A stretch of DNA of 64,000 nt from Elmis aenea (lineage: Eukaryota; Arthropoda; Insecta; Coleoptera; Elmidae). Shown piece after piece: positions 35,875-46,659 of this stretch (positions within the stretch are counted from its first letter, which is position 1; every line of letters begins with the position of its first letter). A program made the translations under genes and the position numbers. Where the stretch lies: the NCBI GenBank assembly GCA_947652605.1, contig OX393579.1:42910970-42974969 (forward strand), written 5' to 3'. The notes beneath the pieces were generated by a model. That model saw only the letters and a list, made by a program, of their open reading frames with translations, searched no databases and was not told the origin of the DNA.

Positions 35875-36035
35875 TTTTTTGAAAAAGTCTTAACAAATCT
35901 TGTGTTAATACAATCTTGGTTTCCGGGTTTGGAACCGCGTCTTCTATATTTAGAAGTAGTTGACGTTTCGACCATTGTGTCTTGGTCTTTTTCAAAAACC
36001 CGGAAACCAAGATTGTATTATGGATAACGGCCGCG
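35875..36035. repeat. Hairpin with perfect 24-bp arms
   Basis: AATACAATCTTGGTTTCCGG (continuing to GGTTT) at 35907-35930 is repeated exactly inverted at 35996-36019. The loop contains GTTGACGTTTCGACCATTG; the complement CAATGGTCGAAACGTC resembles a tag often present at the ends of Penelope-like elements in arthropods, which is known association rather than proof. No reverse transcriptase or GIY-YIG domain is seen nearby. Confidence 0.5.
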
Positions 36036-36239
36036 AAAGCCTCAAGAATAAAATCTTGTGTTGTTAATTGTTCTGTCGTATTTCCACTTTTTATCACACT
36101 TATTTATGTTCGGGCCAGTTTCATTCAAAACTGTAAGAATAATATATAAATATGTCCATTTATTATTTTTGGTCCGTTAAAATTAACGTTGTTTTTGTAT
36201 AAATAAGCATAGTCTAAGAAAACTTAATATTATTATCTA

Positions 36240-36545
36240 CTTCTTCTTCTTCACTGCAAGGGTCAGTAGCCATAATGCCTGTTCCGCCTTCTCTATACAT
36301 AATAGTTGTTCCTGTATTTTCATGGGTCTTTCAACATTTTATCTTCCTTTTGGTTAATACTGCCTTATCATCTTTGGTAATCTGTTATTTTATTAATGTG
36401 CTCTTTATATTTCTCTTGGTATTCTTTTATGTTATCTACCAGATCGTAAATCTGTAGCTCTTCTCTAATATCTTAATAATTTTTTTGGTTCTTTCGGTAC
36501 ACCATTTGATTTTTCTCAGAAATCCCATTGTCTGTTTTTTATTTA
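36240..36545 (-). pseudogene. LINE C-terminal relic
   Basis: The minus strand gives MGFLRKIKWCTERTK and, after a frame change, REELQIYDLVDNIKEYQEKY followed by KEHINKITDYQR. This matches the usual LINE tail order FLR-x-I-x-G-T...IREEL-x-I...KEHL-x-RM. It is a short 3' piece without catalytic residues; the boundary on either side is not defined. Confidence 0.6.
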
Positions 36546-37382
36546 TACTGATATCAAAAAGTAAATACATGAAGCACTTTTATTTCATAGTTTACAAAGA
36601 ATATATACAGTAAATAATGCAATACTTACACCGTTACAATACTAATAATTTTCAGTTATATTTTTGAGTCTGGGACAAAATAACACGTATCATTTGAATT
36701 TTTATCAAACCCTTTTTCATCATAAAATTAATTTAGGTTTTGCACAATTTTTTTTTGAGAAATCGATAATAAAACAAGTTTTGTATCTGTTGCAGACTTT
36801 TTGAATGACGCTGTTGACCTGAAACGGCAGAAAGAATAAGAGTGCTAATAAATGATTTATAACGTTTTCTGGATTTTTTAAAAGTAAACGAAATAATCAT
36901 AGAGGTAACGATCTCAAGAATATCTTATATATTTACTTATTAATAGCTCGTCCCACGTTTAAGCGCATAGCAAAATTCAGTAGAACTCGCGACAAATCTT
37001 TTAACAGCTCTTGACGACAGTTTAAGCAACACTCCTGATCTGAAACATTTAACATATGGGCTAAAAATTTGTGGTAACACCACCGTTCGTATATTATAAC
37101 CAAAAACCTCTTTTATTGCCTGGTCATCGCTCAGAATAACTGTGGTTAAGGGTCGAGAGGAGCGTGATCGGAGTCCAGGAGGGTCGCGATCGAAGTTTAG
37201 TCTCGACTGTTTTACTGTAACGGTTTACCAACGAATACTTGCAACTAATTTGTTTTATTTGAGCGAACGTCAGGTTCAGACAGAGCCCGGCCCGAGTGAT
37301 TCAACAGCAATACAGACGAACGTACATTTTTGTGGGCAGATACGAAAAAAGTAAGAACACTTCAATTCTTCAAAAACTGCAT
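36546..37382. other. Unassigned stretch
   Basis: A GC-richer patch at 37.14-37.33 kb has an open frame of about 70 codons with no recognised domain. No repeat ends are seen. Confidence 0.4.
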
Positions 37383-37727
37383 TTATGCCCGGTTTCTCCG
37401 ACACATCTCAAGATCGAACTTATATAAGCCCGCCTTATATTTAAGACCGTCTCAAGATACCAATGCGTTGCACAGAAAACATATTCCGGAATCTGTTAGA
37501 CATCTCAGCTAAGTTAGAACTCGGTTTGGCAACGTTGCAAGAAGTCGGCACATTTTAGCGGCAGCATGAAATGGCTAATTTTCATTGGCCATTTACATCA
37601 CAGCTGTTAAAACGGCTCCCTGTGACATCTTGTTGTTGCTATCAGCTGTTAGTCACATATAAAGTTACATTTCGGTGTTTATTATTTTATTTTGTGTTGA
37701 AATGGCGGAAAAAAAAAAAATTATACC

Positions 37728-37775
37728 ATGGAGGAAAAACAATTATTAGTTAGCTTGGTGGAAGAAAATAAATAA
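37728..37775 (+). pseudogene. N-terminus of a Myb/SANT-like accessory gene of PIF/Harbinger
   Basis: An ATG at 37728 opens MEEKQLLVSLVEENK before a TAA. The LLVSLVEENK-type stretch resembles the start of the Myb/SANT-like DNA-binding protein encoded beside the nuclease in PIF/Harbinger elements. Only 15 codons remain, so the identity is inferred mostly from position: opposite strand to the nuclease fragment, inside Harbinger-type ends. Confidence 0.4.
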
Positions 37776-37787
37776 ATAGATTATGTA

Positions 37788-38688
37788 AACAGGGTGTTTG
37801 AAATTCGAGTTTAAGCATGGGGATCTCGCGTATTATAATAGCTAGAGTATAGGTTTAAATTTGGCAAAGTTGCTAAATTTGGTGCTCATTAATAATCCAA
37901 AGAGAAATTGGAAATATCTCAAACGGTGTCCGAGAAAATTAGGAAAAACTGGAAAATACGATTTTTGAAAATCGTTTATAACTCCTTTGGAGTATGAAAT
38001 ATTTCAAATGTGTAAAAACATTGCCGAAGCAACTTTTTAAGCCGAATCGGATGGTAGTCACAAATTTTTCTTAGATCGATTCTTTTTTGTTTTATGACAA
38101 CCAACTTTGTTTTTGCTAATGGGCGCAAGTTTTGCTATTTACATTATCAAATAGCATTTGTTTTTCTAAATCCATTGATGTATCACACATGGTATTTTAC
38201 TTTTTCTTTTATTGTCAAATTTCAAAAATACGTTTTAAACAATAACCATTATAAATCAGGTTGGCCGGTCATTGTAGTTTATGTTGTTTCCATGACAACC
38301 GATCAACAATCTAAAAGTTTTAAAGGCCTGTTAGTCGTAAAAATGAACTTTTATAACGAAGAAAAACGCGATATGCTGCCCATCAGAAAAAAACAAAGTT
38401 GGTTGTCTAAAACAAAAATTTGTGACCACCATCCGATTCGGCTTAAAAAGTTGCTTCGGCAACTTTTTTACACATTTAAAATATTTCAAACTCCAAAGGA
38501 GTTATAAACGATTTTTAAAAATCGTATATTCCAGCTTTTCCTCATTTTCTCGGATACTGTTTGAGATATTTCCAATTATTAATGAGCACCAAATTTAGCA
38601 ACTTTGCCAATTTTAAACCTATACTCTAGCCTAGCTATTATAATACGCGAGATCCCCATGCTTAAACTTGAATTTCAAACACCCTGTA
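37788..38688. repeat. Fold-back element inserted in the PIF/Harbinger element
   Basis: The left end ACAGGGTGTTTGAAATTCGA and the right end TGAATTTCAAACACCCTGTA are inverted. Each arm contains GGGGATCTCGCGTATTATAA and AACTCCTTTGGAGT. TA flanks the element (37786-37787 and 38689-38690). The interior, 38.09-38.35 kb, includes a near mirror of its own. It lies exactly between the two gene fragments of the Harbinger element and must be the younger of the two. No protein is encoded; the 137-codon frame across it follows the arms. Confidence 0.82.
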
Positions 38689-38690
38689 TA

Positions 38691-38879
38691 CTCCAATTGA
38701 GGCTCAATTTGATCTAAGATCACAATAACTGTCTCTTTTGTGAGGTGAAAACGCATAAAAAAACGATCGTATTCGAAATCCGTAAATGGATTTGCGCGAA
38801 CAAATCGCTTTCGAGGAATTACAGGGTGGTACAAGTCATCATCTGCATCATCTATCATATTTATAAAGTCAATATCCAT
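38691..38879 (-). pseudogene. HARBI1-like (PIF/Harbinger DDE) nuclease N-terminus
   Basis: From ATG at 38879 (minus) the frame reads MDIDFINMIDDADDDLYHPV, then NPFTDFEYDRFFMRFHLTKE and VIVILDQIEPQLEY. This is the typical N-terminal 60 residues of Harbinger-type transposases, where an NPF-x-x-x-D-x-FF-RFR-LTK segment precedes the helix-turn-helix and the DDE core. The true frame ends at the fold-back insertion point (38690); what follows in frame is fold-back sequence. The DDE domain is wholly missing. There is no interruption within the fragment. Confidence 0.78.
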
Positions 38880-39108
38880 ATTTAAACTTAAACCACAATT
38901 TAAACAAACATTTAACTACAAACAAAGCAAATACAAGATACTTTTAGGTTATGTACTCCAGCTCAAGTTCTAGTAAACAGCGACTCAAGATGTGAGCTCA
39001 GCTCAAGTCGAATATGTTCTTAAAATTGCTTGGTGCAACACTTTATACCGTTAAGGCGAACTTAAGATTCAGCTAGATCTTAAGATGTGTCGGAGAAACC
39101 GGGCATTA

Positions 39109-39479
39109 GATACTTCAAGGAAACATTTTTTTATATTCAAAATTGAAAACTAAGAAAAAAAACATTAAAATAGTCTCGATAATATGTTACTATTTTTACA
39201 CGAAACGCGTTAATTTCTTATTAAGTAAACAAATTTTTCAGAATGTGATCAGACATACATCGTCAATACGTGAGCTTATTTAGCACAATCGCGTTCAAGC
39301 AAAATTTGTAAATATTGGCGACATTACAAAAATATTTTCAAATAGCGAATCTTTAACAATAATTCATAAGAATCCAACTGATTGGGTATCTTTTTCCAAT
39401 ACTGTCTTTTACCCATTATATTGTTACACAGTTCACACAAGTTTATTTCAAACAAGGCTATTTACGATCCAATGTACAA
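39109..39479. other. AT-rich spacer, nothing recognised
   Basis: No gene or repeat boundary could be defined. Confidence 0.5.
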
Positions 39480-39851
39480 TCAAGAGTCTGCGCAGTATTA
39501 ATATATGAACTAATCAGTGTACGGTCAAAACAGTACTTGTATGAAAGCATGTACTAGCACGCATTTTTATACGCATGCGTTCTTCACGACTAACGTGAGC
39601 TCAGGTAGCTATGCATCGCCCTCCCAATCCATTTAGTACTAGATTTTTAAGGTGTTTACCCTAGCGATGCGCATATTTCTATGAAGCCAATAGACACAAA
39701 AATGTCATTTACAGTTAGGCCAGTCGTAAAAGCGTTCCAACACCGGCTAATTCTGGGCGATACATGTATTAGTACATAGTTTACGCATGCAAATAAACCA
39801 GTTATATACTAACCCATGAAATGGTTTTAAATCGCTTGTTGGAACAAATCT
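39480..39851. mobile_element. MITE with GGAACAAA terminus (copy 2, inverted and truncated)
   Basis: Read on the minus strand, this matches 9474 to about 9890 (copy 1): the end GCTTGTTGGAACAAATC, then AACACCGGCTAATTCT, GCCAATAGACAC, GGTGTTTACCCTAGCGATGC, TAACGTGAGCTCAGGTAGCT. The other end stops near the GTCTGCGCAGTATTAAT segment, short of a second terminus, so it is truncated. Similarity is clear but diverged. Confidence 0.75.
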
Positions 39852-40099
39852 ACTGTTTGCTGTTCTTGCACTCAATGTTGGTGCCCAGTTGTGATAAATA
39901 AATATCCCAGAAATGGTGAAAATATATAGAGAAGTTATTGAAATATGAAATGTACTTTAGTTTCAAGAAATTGACATTTATAGTTTGGGCAAATGTTTTG
40001 TGTTTGAGCTCGAATAAAGACAAGTGTCGCCTTTACACTCAAAAAAGATTTAAGATTAATATCTTGTGGTAAAAATACAACTTTTTTTTTGGATTAGAT

Positions 40100-40840
40100 T
40101 ATTATTATAGTGTAGCTCTACGGTCCATGGCTTCATAGTCTTCGACTTTTTCTTCCTTTTTTTTATCTCTTGCTTTAAATTGCCAGCTTTCCGCATGTAT
40201 TCCAAGTTTTCTCTTATTGCCTTTAAATACATTTTCTTTGGTTCCCCTCTTCGCTTTTTCCCCTTCTTCATGCGAGACCCCTCTTTACCAGCGTCTTTCT
40301 TCCATCCTTCCAATATATCCCAACAACTAATGCTAGGTTTTCTGTACTATTACATTACCTCGTTCGTTCTCCATCCCCAAACGAATTCTAGTAGAGGCAC
40401 CCCTTTGAAAAAAATTCGCAAACTTTTTTCCCCCATTTTTTCAATTTCTCTTCTATTTGTCCATTGGGAACCCATGCCTCACACCCATATATTATGGTTG
40501 GTCGTACAGCGGGCTGGTACAATATTACTTTTGCAGCTCTGGCGATATGCTTAGACTTTATTATTTTTGCTAAGGCTCCTATTGATTTGCTACCCTTTAT
40601 AATCCTTTTATTCATTTCTTTCCACTTCTTTCTTGCTGTCATTGTTATTATTTAAACTACACTTGTTCAAAACTGTATTCTTTTCCCCTATTCGTTATTA
40701 TTTTAAAGGGTTTTACTTCAGCTGTAGCACTTGTTCTCATCATCATATACTTTGTTTTTTCTTCACTTATCTTTAAACCATCTTTCATTGCTGCTTGCAA
40801 TCTAGTCGTGATCTTGTCAAAGCACTAGATCGTCCGCGAT
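40100..40840 (-). pseudogene. LINE reverse transcriptase C-terminal relic
   Basis: On the minus strand the frame 40642-40388 includes ARAAKVILYQPAVRPTIIYG followed by CEAWVPNGQIEEKLKKWGKK, the degraded YGSE-x-W segment with its preceding strand. The lower-coordinate frame (40313 to about 40100) is lysine- and glutamate-rich, typical of the tail. A degraded catalytic segment (ADDLVL-like) lies near 40.83 kb. It lacks the 5' half and carries a frame change near 40.39 kb. Confidence 0.68.
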
Positions 40841-41989
40841 AAGATAGAAAATTAAACTTTTTTAACGAACAGCCAAAATCGCGTTAATAATATGTATTTA
40901 AAATGTGTTCGTTAAACAAGTCTAAATCACATTTTTACAACAATTATGCTTTAAAACAATCCTTAAAAGTAAAATAAAAAGGCTCTAGGGTAAACCGAAA
41001 CGATGTAAGTTACAAACAAGTACTAATTGTAAACGGCACGCAATATTTAGTCGACAAGTAATGGTGGAAAATCAGACTGGAGGTTTGGATGACTTGTATA
41101 AAATGCGCGGAAATCCCAGAAGTCAAATTTATATTAAAATTGTTCACTATTACACCACGACACCAGCGTGGGAGCATTCACATTACGCAAAGAAATTGAG
41201 CGGCATTTAATCAGTTCAAACAAAGCAAATTAGTTGATGAATGTCATTGAAATTTCCTTAATAGTATCATTAATATTATTACTAATTCATACACTGTATT
41301 TAAAAGTGGTATTTAAAAAAAGTTATATAATGACGCACAAGAAATATTTGGTTAATAATGCATAGAACGGCTCCAACCGCAACGAATTCCAAGTATTAAC
41401 AACAAATGAAGCAAGGTATAGCGAAAATCGCCGCAAATTCCGCGTGGTATAATAATACTTTACGGGTGTTAAGCGATTAGAAGTTAACATAAAATGTAAT
41501 GGAATTAGGTTCGATGCCCCTAATAATATACGTACACATCCATACGAACTGAAATCATCGATATTTACAACCTAATATCCATTGTTTAATTTTTGCGTTC
41601 CAACATAAAAACATGAGTATGTTGTGATTGGAATACCTACATCAATTTAAACAAATTTAAAATAACTTTAAAACTGCAAAAAACGACCAAAGTTCCTTAG
41701 ATGATATGAAAGTACGATCAATGAAATTAAGCTGTAAAGATGAGTCAAACAATCTACACGAGACGAGAAAAGTTGCGAAGAAGACATCTGTTGAAAACTA
41801 CAAATCCTTCCACTACTAGAAAATATGCAAAAATTAGACAACAGTAAGAAAGTCAATTAATGGGAATGTAAAACGAAATAATACCCTCTTAAACGCTTCT
41901 ACGTGCAAAGTTAGAGGGAAATGAAATGTACGAAGACGTAAGGTCAAGATTCAAAACGAAACAGAGCAAAGAGTCTGTTCTTTAAGGCA
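40841..41989. other. Unassigned stretch
   Basis: No gene or full repeat recognised. The part from 41.66 kb onwards is rich in lysine codons on the plus strand and may be further LINE sequence belonging to the relic that follows. Confidence 0.4.
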
Positions 41990-43260
41990 ACTGATATTTC
42001 AGAATTCCATTGGTCATAGCAAAAAAGATCTAAAGGTGTACAGCACATTTTATTTAAAACTATGGATGATGGGGAAATGTGTGTACCGATTATAAAACGC
42101 GGATGATATAGAAAAACAAAACGAAAGCTACCTACAACAGAACCTAAATATTTACCTTTGAGAATTGAATAAAAGAACATGGGATGAAAACATGCAAACA
42201 ATAATCTTACCAGGGAAGGTCACGATATGTTGTCGCTAGAATCTGATCAAGGCTGTGTTTATTGCATGAAGAATATCAAAACTAAATGTTATACGTGCCA
42301 CTGGCCATTCCCTTCGGGAAAATAGGGGAAAAACTGAAAAGTTGAATAATAAAAGTAATTTTTGCGATCGCGTTGGCCATGAAAACGTCAGAGATAAAAT
42401 CGAAAGTCTTCTATTTACCAATTCGCGCATCCTTTGCAAGTAAAATGGTGCAACATTTTTGAAAAAATCTTTAACGGTTCCGGAGAAAAACGTCAAAAAT
42501 TAAACCCCCTTCAAAAGTGCAATGATTTGAGAAGTTTTGTTGTACATCTGTTATAACAAAATCTATGCGACTGGCATAGGCGTGTAACATAGGGAAAACC
42601 GTTTTTACAAGGGTCTCGTTTTCGCATTTTTCTCCGGAACCGTTAAGGATTTTTTCAAAAAAATCTGCACCATTTTACTTGCAAAGGATGCGCGAATTGG
42701 TAAATAGAAGACTTTCGATTTTATCTCTGACGGTTTCATAGCCAACGTGATCGCAAAAATTACCTTTATTATTCAAGTTTTCAGTGTTTCCCCTATTTTT
42801 CCAAAGGAAATGGCCAGTGGCACGTATAATTGTGCCAAAACATTTAGTTTTGATGTTCTTGATTCAATAAACACAGCCTTGATCAGATTCTAGCGACAAC
42901 GTATCGTGACCCTCCCTTGTTAGAAGGTATACAGAAAATGGAAAAAGTCGTTTAAAAGTAGGGGTATGAGATTTTTAGAAAACAATTATAGTCAAAGCTC
43001 GAAGTACAAGCGATTAAGTAAGTAAAATGGTTAGGTCGTGTGCATCGCATGGAAGAATATAGGATACCCAGAAAAGCCTATGAAAAACAACTTGGAGAAA
43101 AAAGTCGAAAGGAATGACCAAAGAAAATCTGGAATTGGTAAGCAAAAGAAGCTGCCACGAACAAAGAGACCGATTAAGATATATACACAGAGTAGCCCAC
43201 ATACATAAGAAGCAACAAAAGCATTACACCTATCTGTAGAGAAACGTAACATTTAGAAGA
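41990..43260 (+). pseudogene. LINE relic, split by fold-back family A copy 2
   Basis: Before the insertion, 42.07-42.19 kb reads ADDIEKQNESYLQQNLNIYL and ELNKRTWDENMQT, a worn palm C region. After it, 42.97-43.26 kb reads MRFLENNYSQSSKYK and WLGRVHRMEEYRIPRKAYE, then KSRKE, the usual order of MRFLR, GHV-x-RM and R-x-PRKAYE tail segments. The two parts fit one plus-strand gene interrupted at 42210-42919. Several stops are present. The RM tail marks the extreme C-terminus. Confidence 0.6.
42210..42919. mobile_element. Long-palindrome fold-back element, family A, copy 2
   Basis: The ends CCAGGGAAGGTCACGATATG and CGTATCGTGACCCTCCCTTG are inverted, and the arms meet near 42.56 kb. TTA flanks both sides (42207-42209 and 42920-42922), as in copy 1. 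Length is 710 bp against 706 for copy 1. Shared landmarks in each arm are GCGATCGCGTTGGCCATGAA and CGGTTCCGGAGAAAAA. It lies within a LINE relic. No coding capacity. Confidence 0.85.
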
Positions 43261-43959
43261 AGGATAGTCTTAGAACTAATTTAGCATTTCAGCAAGAGCT
43301 TCTTCGATAAAAGTGATTTTTAATTAAACTTTATTAATATTGTTTTATAAATATATTTCGCAATATGTTCAAGTTTCGTAACTAAATTACTAATTATATT
43401 CTTGCTTAAAAAAACATGATTAAGTAATTTAATACTGTGCATATTTTTATTGATTTTCTCCAACTAAAATGGCTAATATTAGCAAATTTTACGCGACCAT
43501 TAAGTTTATTTTTCGTTATTTGCTAGCACAACATAATATCTGTTCGACACACTAATATTCCGATGGAATTATCGGTTTCAAACGGTAATTTCAACGCCCG
43601 TAAGTGCAGCCATAAAACTACTATTATATTATAGGAAAGCGCATAATGCCTCGATTTAAATCGAAGGCATAACATTTGAACAGTATGTTACTCAACATCA
43701 CTGATAGAAGGGACGGACTGTGATGCGGTGCAAACTCGTTCGAGAAACATTATCATCCGCGAATTTGCTTAACGTTGAAATTAATTTTAAAGAAGTTTAA
43801 AAGTTTCTTCTAAATTATTTTGTTAAAGGATGGTTTTCAACACGACGTGTTCGTATAATTGTGTACAACTATAACCAAAACAAGACAAATCAACAGGAGT
43901 TAGCAAATGTACTAATATAAAATCGATTGAATTCGGACCGTAATCCTAAGTTGTTCGAG
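43261..43959. other. AT-rich spacer, nothing recognised
   Basis: No frame or repeat could be assigned. Confidence 0.5.
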
Positions 43960-44220
43960 TAGTGGGGCAGTATGAAAGGGTGAAGCTACAGGGGTCCGAT
44001 AGGGGAGGGCGGGCACATAGTCCTCGCTCTGCAAGCACCACCTCATTTGAATTTCTAATTAGCAAACCTCCATGCAATTATTGGATTAATGTAAATTACG
44101 AGGACGCGTTGTGCTCACTGGCAGGGCCGAGGGGAGAGGGACTGGGATAATTAAAATCCGTTGATTAATATGTAAATTTAATAAGATTACAGTTCCAGGA
44201 ACGAATGAAGCTGGCTCTCT
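43960..44220. other. GC-richer single-copy island with homeodomain-type sites
   Basis: The stretch has GGGAGGGCGGGCACATAG near 44000, CTAATTAGC near 44055-44063 and TTATTGGATTAATG near 44079. It shows no transposon signature or protein domain. A conserved non-coding element is a possible explanation. Confidence 0.25.
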
Positions 44221-45049
44221 CCCATATAACCTATCTCCCTGTTTCAATAGAGTTGGAGAGTTTTTACTGCGGCCTGTGAGGGTAACACTTCTGGAACTGT
44301 GTTAAGTTGTTTAGTTAAATAAATAAACTTGTTTCGTTTCAATGCCTATTACATCCTTAAAACTGAGTTGATTATTGAAGGTTTTCGGTTTCGCCTTTTA
44401 ATTTTAAAACCTTTCGTAACGCTTTAAAGTAATTTCTTACTAAAAAAAATGTTTCAATTACGACTGAATTCGAGAAAATTACATCAGTTCTAACAACAGT
44501 TGCATATAAACATGTAAATAGCAACGGTTTAAAACTAGCACTGGCTTTTTTAATTTAAAATCCAATTATTTGATTTAAAAACAGGTCAACGTTGTTCAAT
44601 ACAATTAGAAATAACGAGAATGAACAATTTTAAGGTAATTATTCCTTTAATTGAAGATTAACACTGTACTGAAATAACTTTCTGATTATAAGTTTTTTAG
44701 CGGTGTATCATAACTAGAAAAATTAAGGGGTTTCATAATTACACAATTATGCATAAAAACGTTGGATGAGGATGAATTGGCAAAATGGAAAATCGTCTAT
44801 ATACCTACTGAAGGATAAGAAAATATCCGGAAAACTATAAGACACTTAATAACGTATTGGAAAGCTAGGCACTGAGAAAGATAGAGAAGACGAACCTTGG
44901 TATCACTTATTGGATAGTATGGAAAAACGTTCCGTATGAAACCAACAGAAAATAGCAAATATACCTATAAAAATGGTCTTTAGACACTATGGGACACATA
45001 AATTGTGCCTTTATTGTTAATACTCTGGTGTTCGATGTTTACACTTATT
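44221..45049. other. AT-rich stretch, nothing firmly recognised
   Basis: Short frames only. Plus-strand lysine-rich reading near 44.8-44.95 kb may be further LINE debris. Confidence 0.4.
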
Positions 45050-45360
45050 AATTGATCAGTTAAGAAGCGTGAAAAAATTTTGCATACTTTATGCAGTATA
45101 ATATTTTTAATTAAAAACCTCAAAGCAAAGCCGATTGGGCATCTAGAAAGCACAGTTAAGATGGTTATGACAAAAAGATTAAATAAGAGAAGACTGATGA
45201 AGCAAGGGTGAGAGAAAAAACAAAAAGAAAAACGAAAGAAAACCTGGAATGGCGAGGCCAAAAAGCTGCTATGAGCAAAGGCTTGAAGGATGTAGGTTTA
45301 GATGGTGAGTAAAGCCAGGAAAAGGTAGAGGGTAGAGGCAAGCTGACAAACAATATCCAA
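45050..45360 (+). pseudogene. LINE C-terminal tail relic
   Basis: The plus strand reads a KRKTKKTWNGEAKKAAMSKG tail, with KGLKDVG following. A basic stretch ending R-x-x-K-TW-x-x-EAKKAA is the common C-terminal end of LINE ORF2 proteins. A degraded LRWL segment precedes it. Only about 60 codons remain and stops are present. Confidence 0.5.
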
Positions 45361-45368
45361 TCCATTAT

Positions 45369-45713
45369 TCAGAACAAAGATATTACATCTAAGGGTAGAG
45401 AGGCATCCTTTACCCAAGACATTTGGGATGTTTGTGGGATTTCTTCTAACGTGACAGCAATATCTTGAGCTTTATTTTCGTTCGTTGCAAGTTTTGGTCG
45501 ACCACTTTTTGGTAAATTGCGAACGCTTCCATTTACGTCATATCGTCGTAAGGTTTTGGCAATCAAGGAACGCGTTATTGGCTAACGATCACGATACACG
45601 ATATAAATTACTAAATGAGTTACATACTTCATGATACATTCTTTGCTTATTGGCGAAACCAATCAAATCATCAAAATTTCTATTCGCTCTCTTTCACTTA
45701 AAAAATAAAACAT
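45369..45713 (-). pseudogene. Tc1/mariner-superfamily transposase N-terminal (helix-turn-helix) relic
   Basis: From ATG at 45713 (minus) the frame reads MFYFLSERERIEILMI, a stop, KECIMKYVTHL, another stop, then IAKTLRRYDVNGSVRNLPKS and GRPKLATNENKAQDIAV. The last stretch is the paired helix-turn-helix hinge (T-LRR-x-x-x-x-GSV-x-x-x-x-GRP) of IS630/Tc1/mariner transposases. Two in-frame stops are visible, and the catalytic half is missing. It could be the N-terminus of the same family whose C-terminal relic is at 35.05 kb; that is inference. Confidence 0.72.
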
Positions 45714-45799
45714 TTTAAGTAAAAACGACAAACAATTAAACTGTTATTTGACAACTGCAATATTTGTTTACATTTTAAGATTTTTTTGTTTTCACCTGT

Positions 45800-46340
45800 C
45801 TACCTTCATAGCCTACTTGAAAATATTACGTTGCCCTAATAATTAACAATAAAATCGCGGTATTTTAGGTATAAAACAGGCTTAATGTTTTCAAAGAAAA
45901 ATAAATTTTCTATAAGAATGCGTAAAAAAAAATGAGGGTGTTGTATTTAAGAAAAATGAGTTATCGATGTTTAAATTTGTACAAGTTTGACCAAGCGTAA
46001 AAAACGCCCTGTATAATATTTTTAAAATGTAGTTGATGCAAAGTGTGTTAGCTTATTGTCAACCTAAATTTAAAAAAATTACTTGCCATTTTAAAGTTCT
46101 TAAATGCTCAAAATTTTTGAAAGTACTGCATAGCTCAAAATTTTAATAAAAATGTGAATTTATCGAAAACGGTTGACTTTAGCCCCATATAATCTTTTAC
46201 ATTTTTAAATGCAAATTTAAAGGGGAATCCAAAAATATAGAAATATACAGGGTGTTCCAATTACAATTCCAAAGTTTAGGTCCGTTTCCGGTTGAACCGG
46301 AAGTCGTATTGCAACCTCAATATTTTTTATCGAATCCGGA
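45800..46340. repeat. TACAGGGTG-type MITE fragments
   Basis: ATGAGGGTGTTGTATTTAAG near 45933, ACGCCCTGTATAATATTTTT near 46004 and ATACAGGGTGTTCCAATTAC near 46244 are termini of the same repeat group as at 1-900. The 46.0-46.26 kb part corresponds to 0.63-0.88 kb. Adjacent GGTTGAACCGGAAGTCG near 46290 also recurs in such elements (as near 24.95 and 25.69 kb). Confidence 0.5.
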
Positions 46341-46659
46341 AAATACGATAACGCTCAGATACCAAATTTCACTCGAATATTTTTAATAGTAGATATTTGT
46401 TTGTTCCATACTTTTGCGCATACCTGTATATAAACTATGTTTACATGCTTTACATTTTTGTTGATTGTAAGACCCATATTTCTACTATTTATGTATAAAT
46501 GTATATATATTTGCGATGTTTTGCAGTTTAAAACCGTTTGTCGCATCCTAATCCCAATTTTCTTCTGTGGTGCCAATCTTATTCTTGGAGTCCTCTGTCT
46601 TTCATAGCCTCCTCCACTGTTTTTTACAGTTTTTCTTGGCCGGTCTTTTTTCCATCTTA

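Larger units (their letters stand above)
37386..39105. mobile_element. PIF/Harbinger element with remnants of both its genes, interrupted by a fold-back
   Basis: The ends TGCCCGGTTTCTCCGACACA and the complement (right end TGTGTCGGAGAAACCGGGCA) are exact inverted repeats. TTA flanks both sides (37383-37385 and 39106-39108), the standard 3-bp target of PIF/Harbinger. It carries the start of a Myb/SANT-like gene on the plus strand and the N-terminus of a HARBI1-like nuclease on the minus strand, facing each other. A 0.9-kb fold-back separates them at 37788-38688. Without that insertion the element is about 820 bp, so most of both genes was already deleted. Confidence 0.85.

Noticed and set aside
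31885..36035. Hairpins at 31.9 and 35.9 kb as structured RNA genes or hammerhead ribozymes
   Set aside because: The conserved ribozyme core CTGATGA-stem-GAAA could not be laid out, and neither hairpin matches a known RNA.
38094..38507. 137-codon frame in the 37.8-38.7 kb palindrome
   Set aside because: It reads across one arm and the centre of a fold-back; no domain, and the arms explain the openness.
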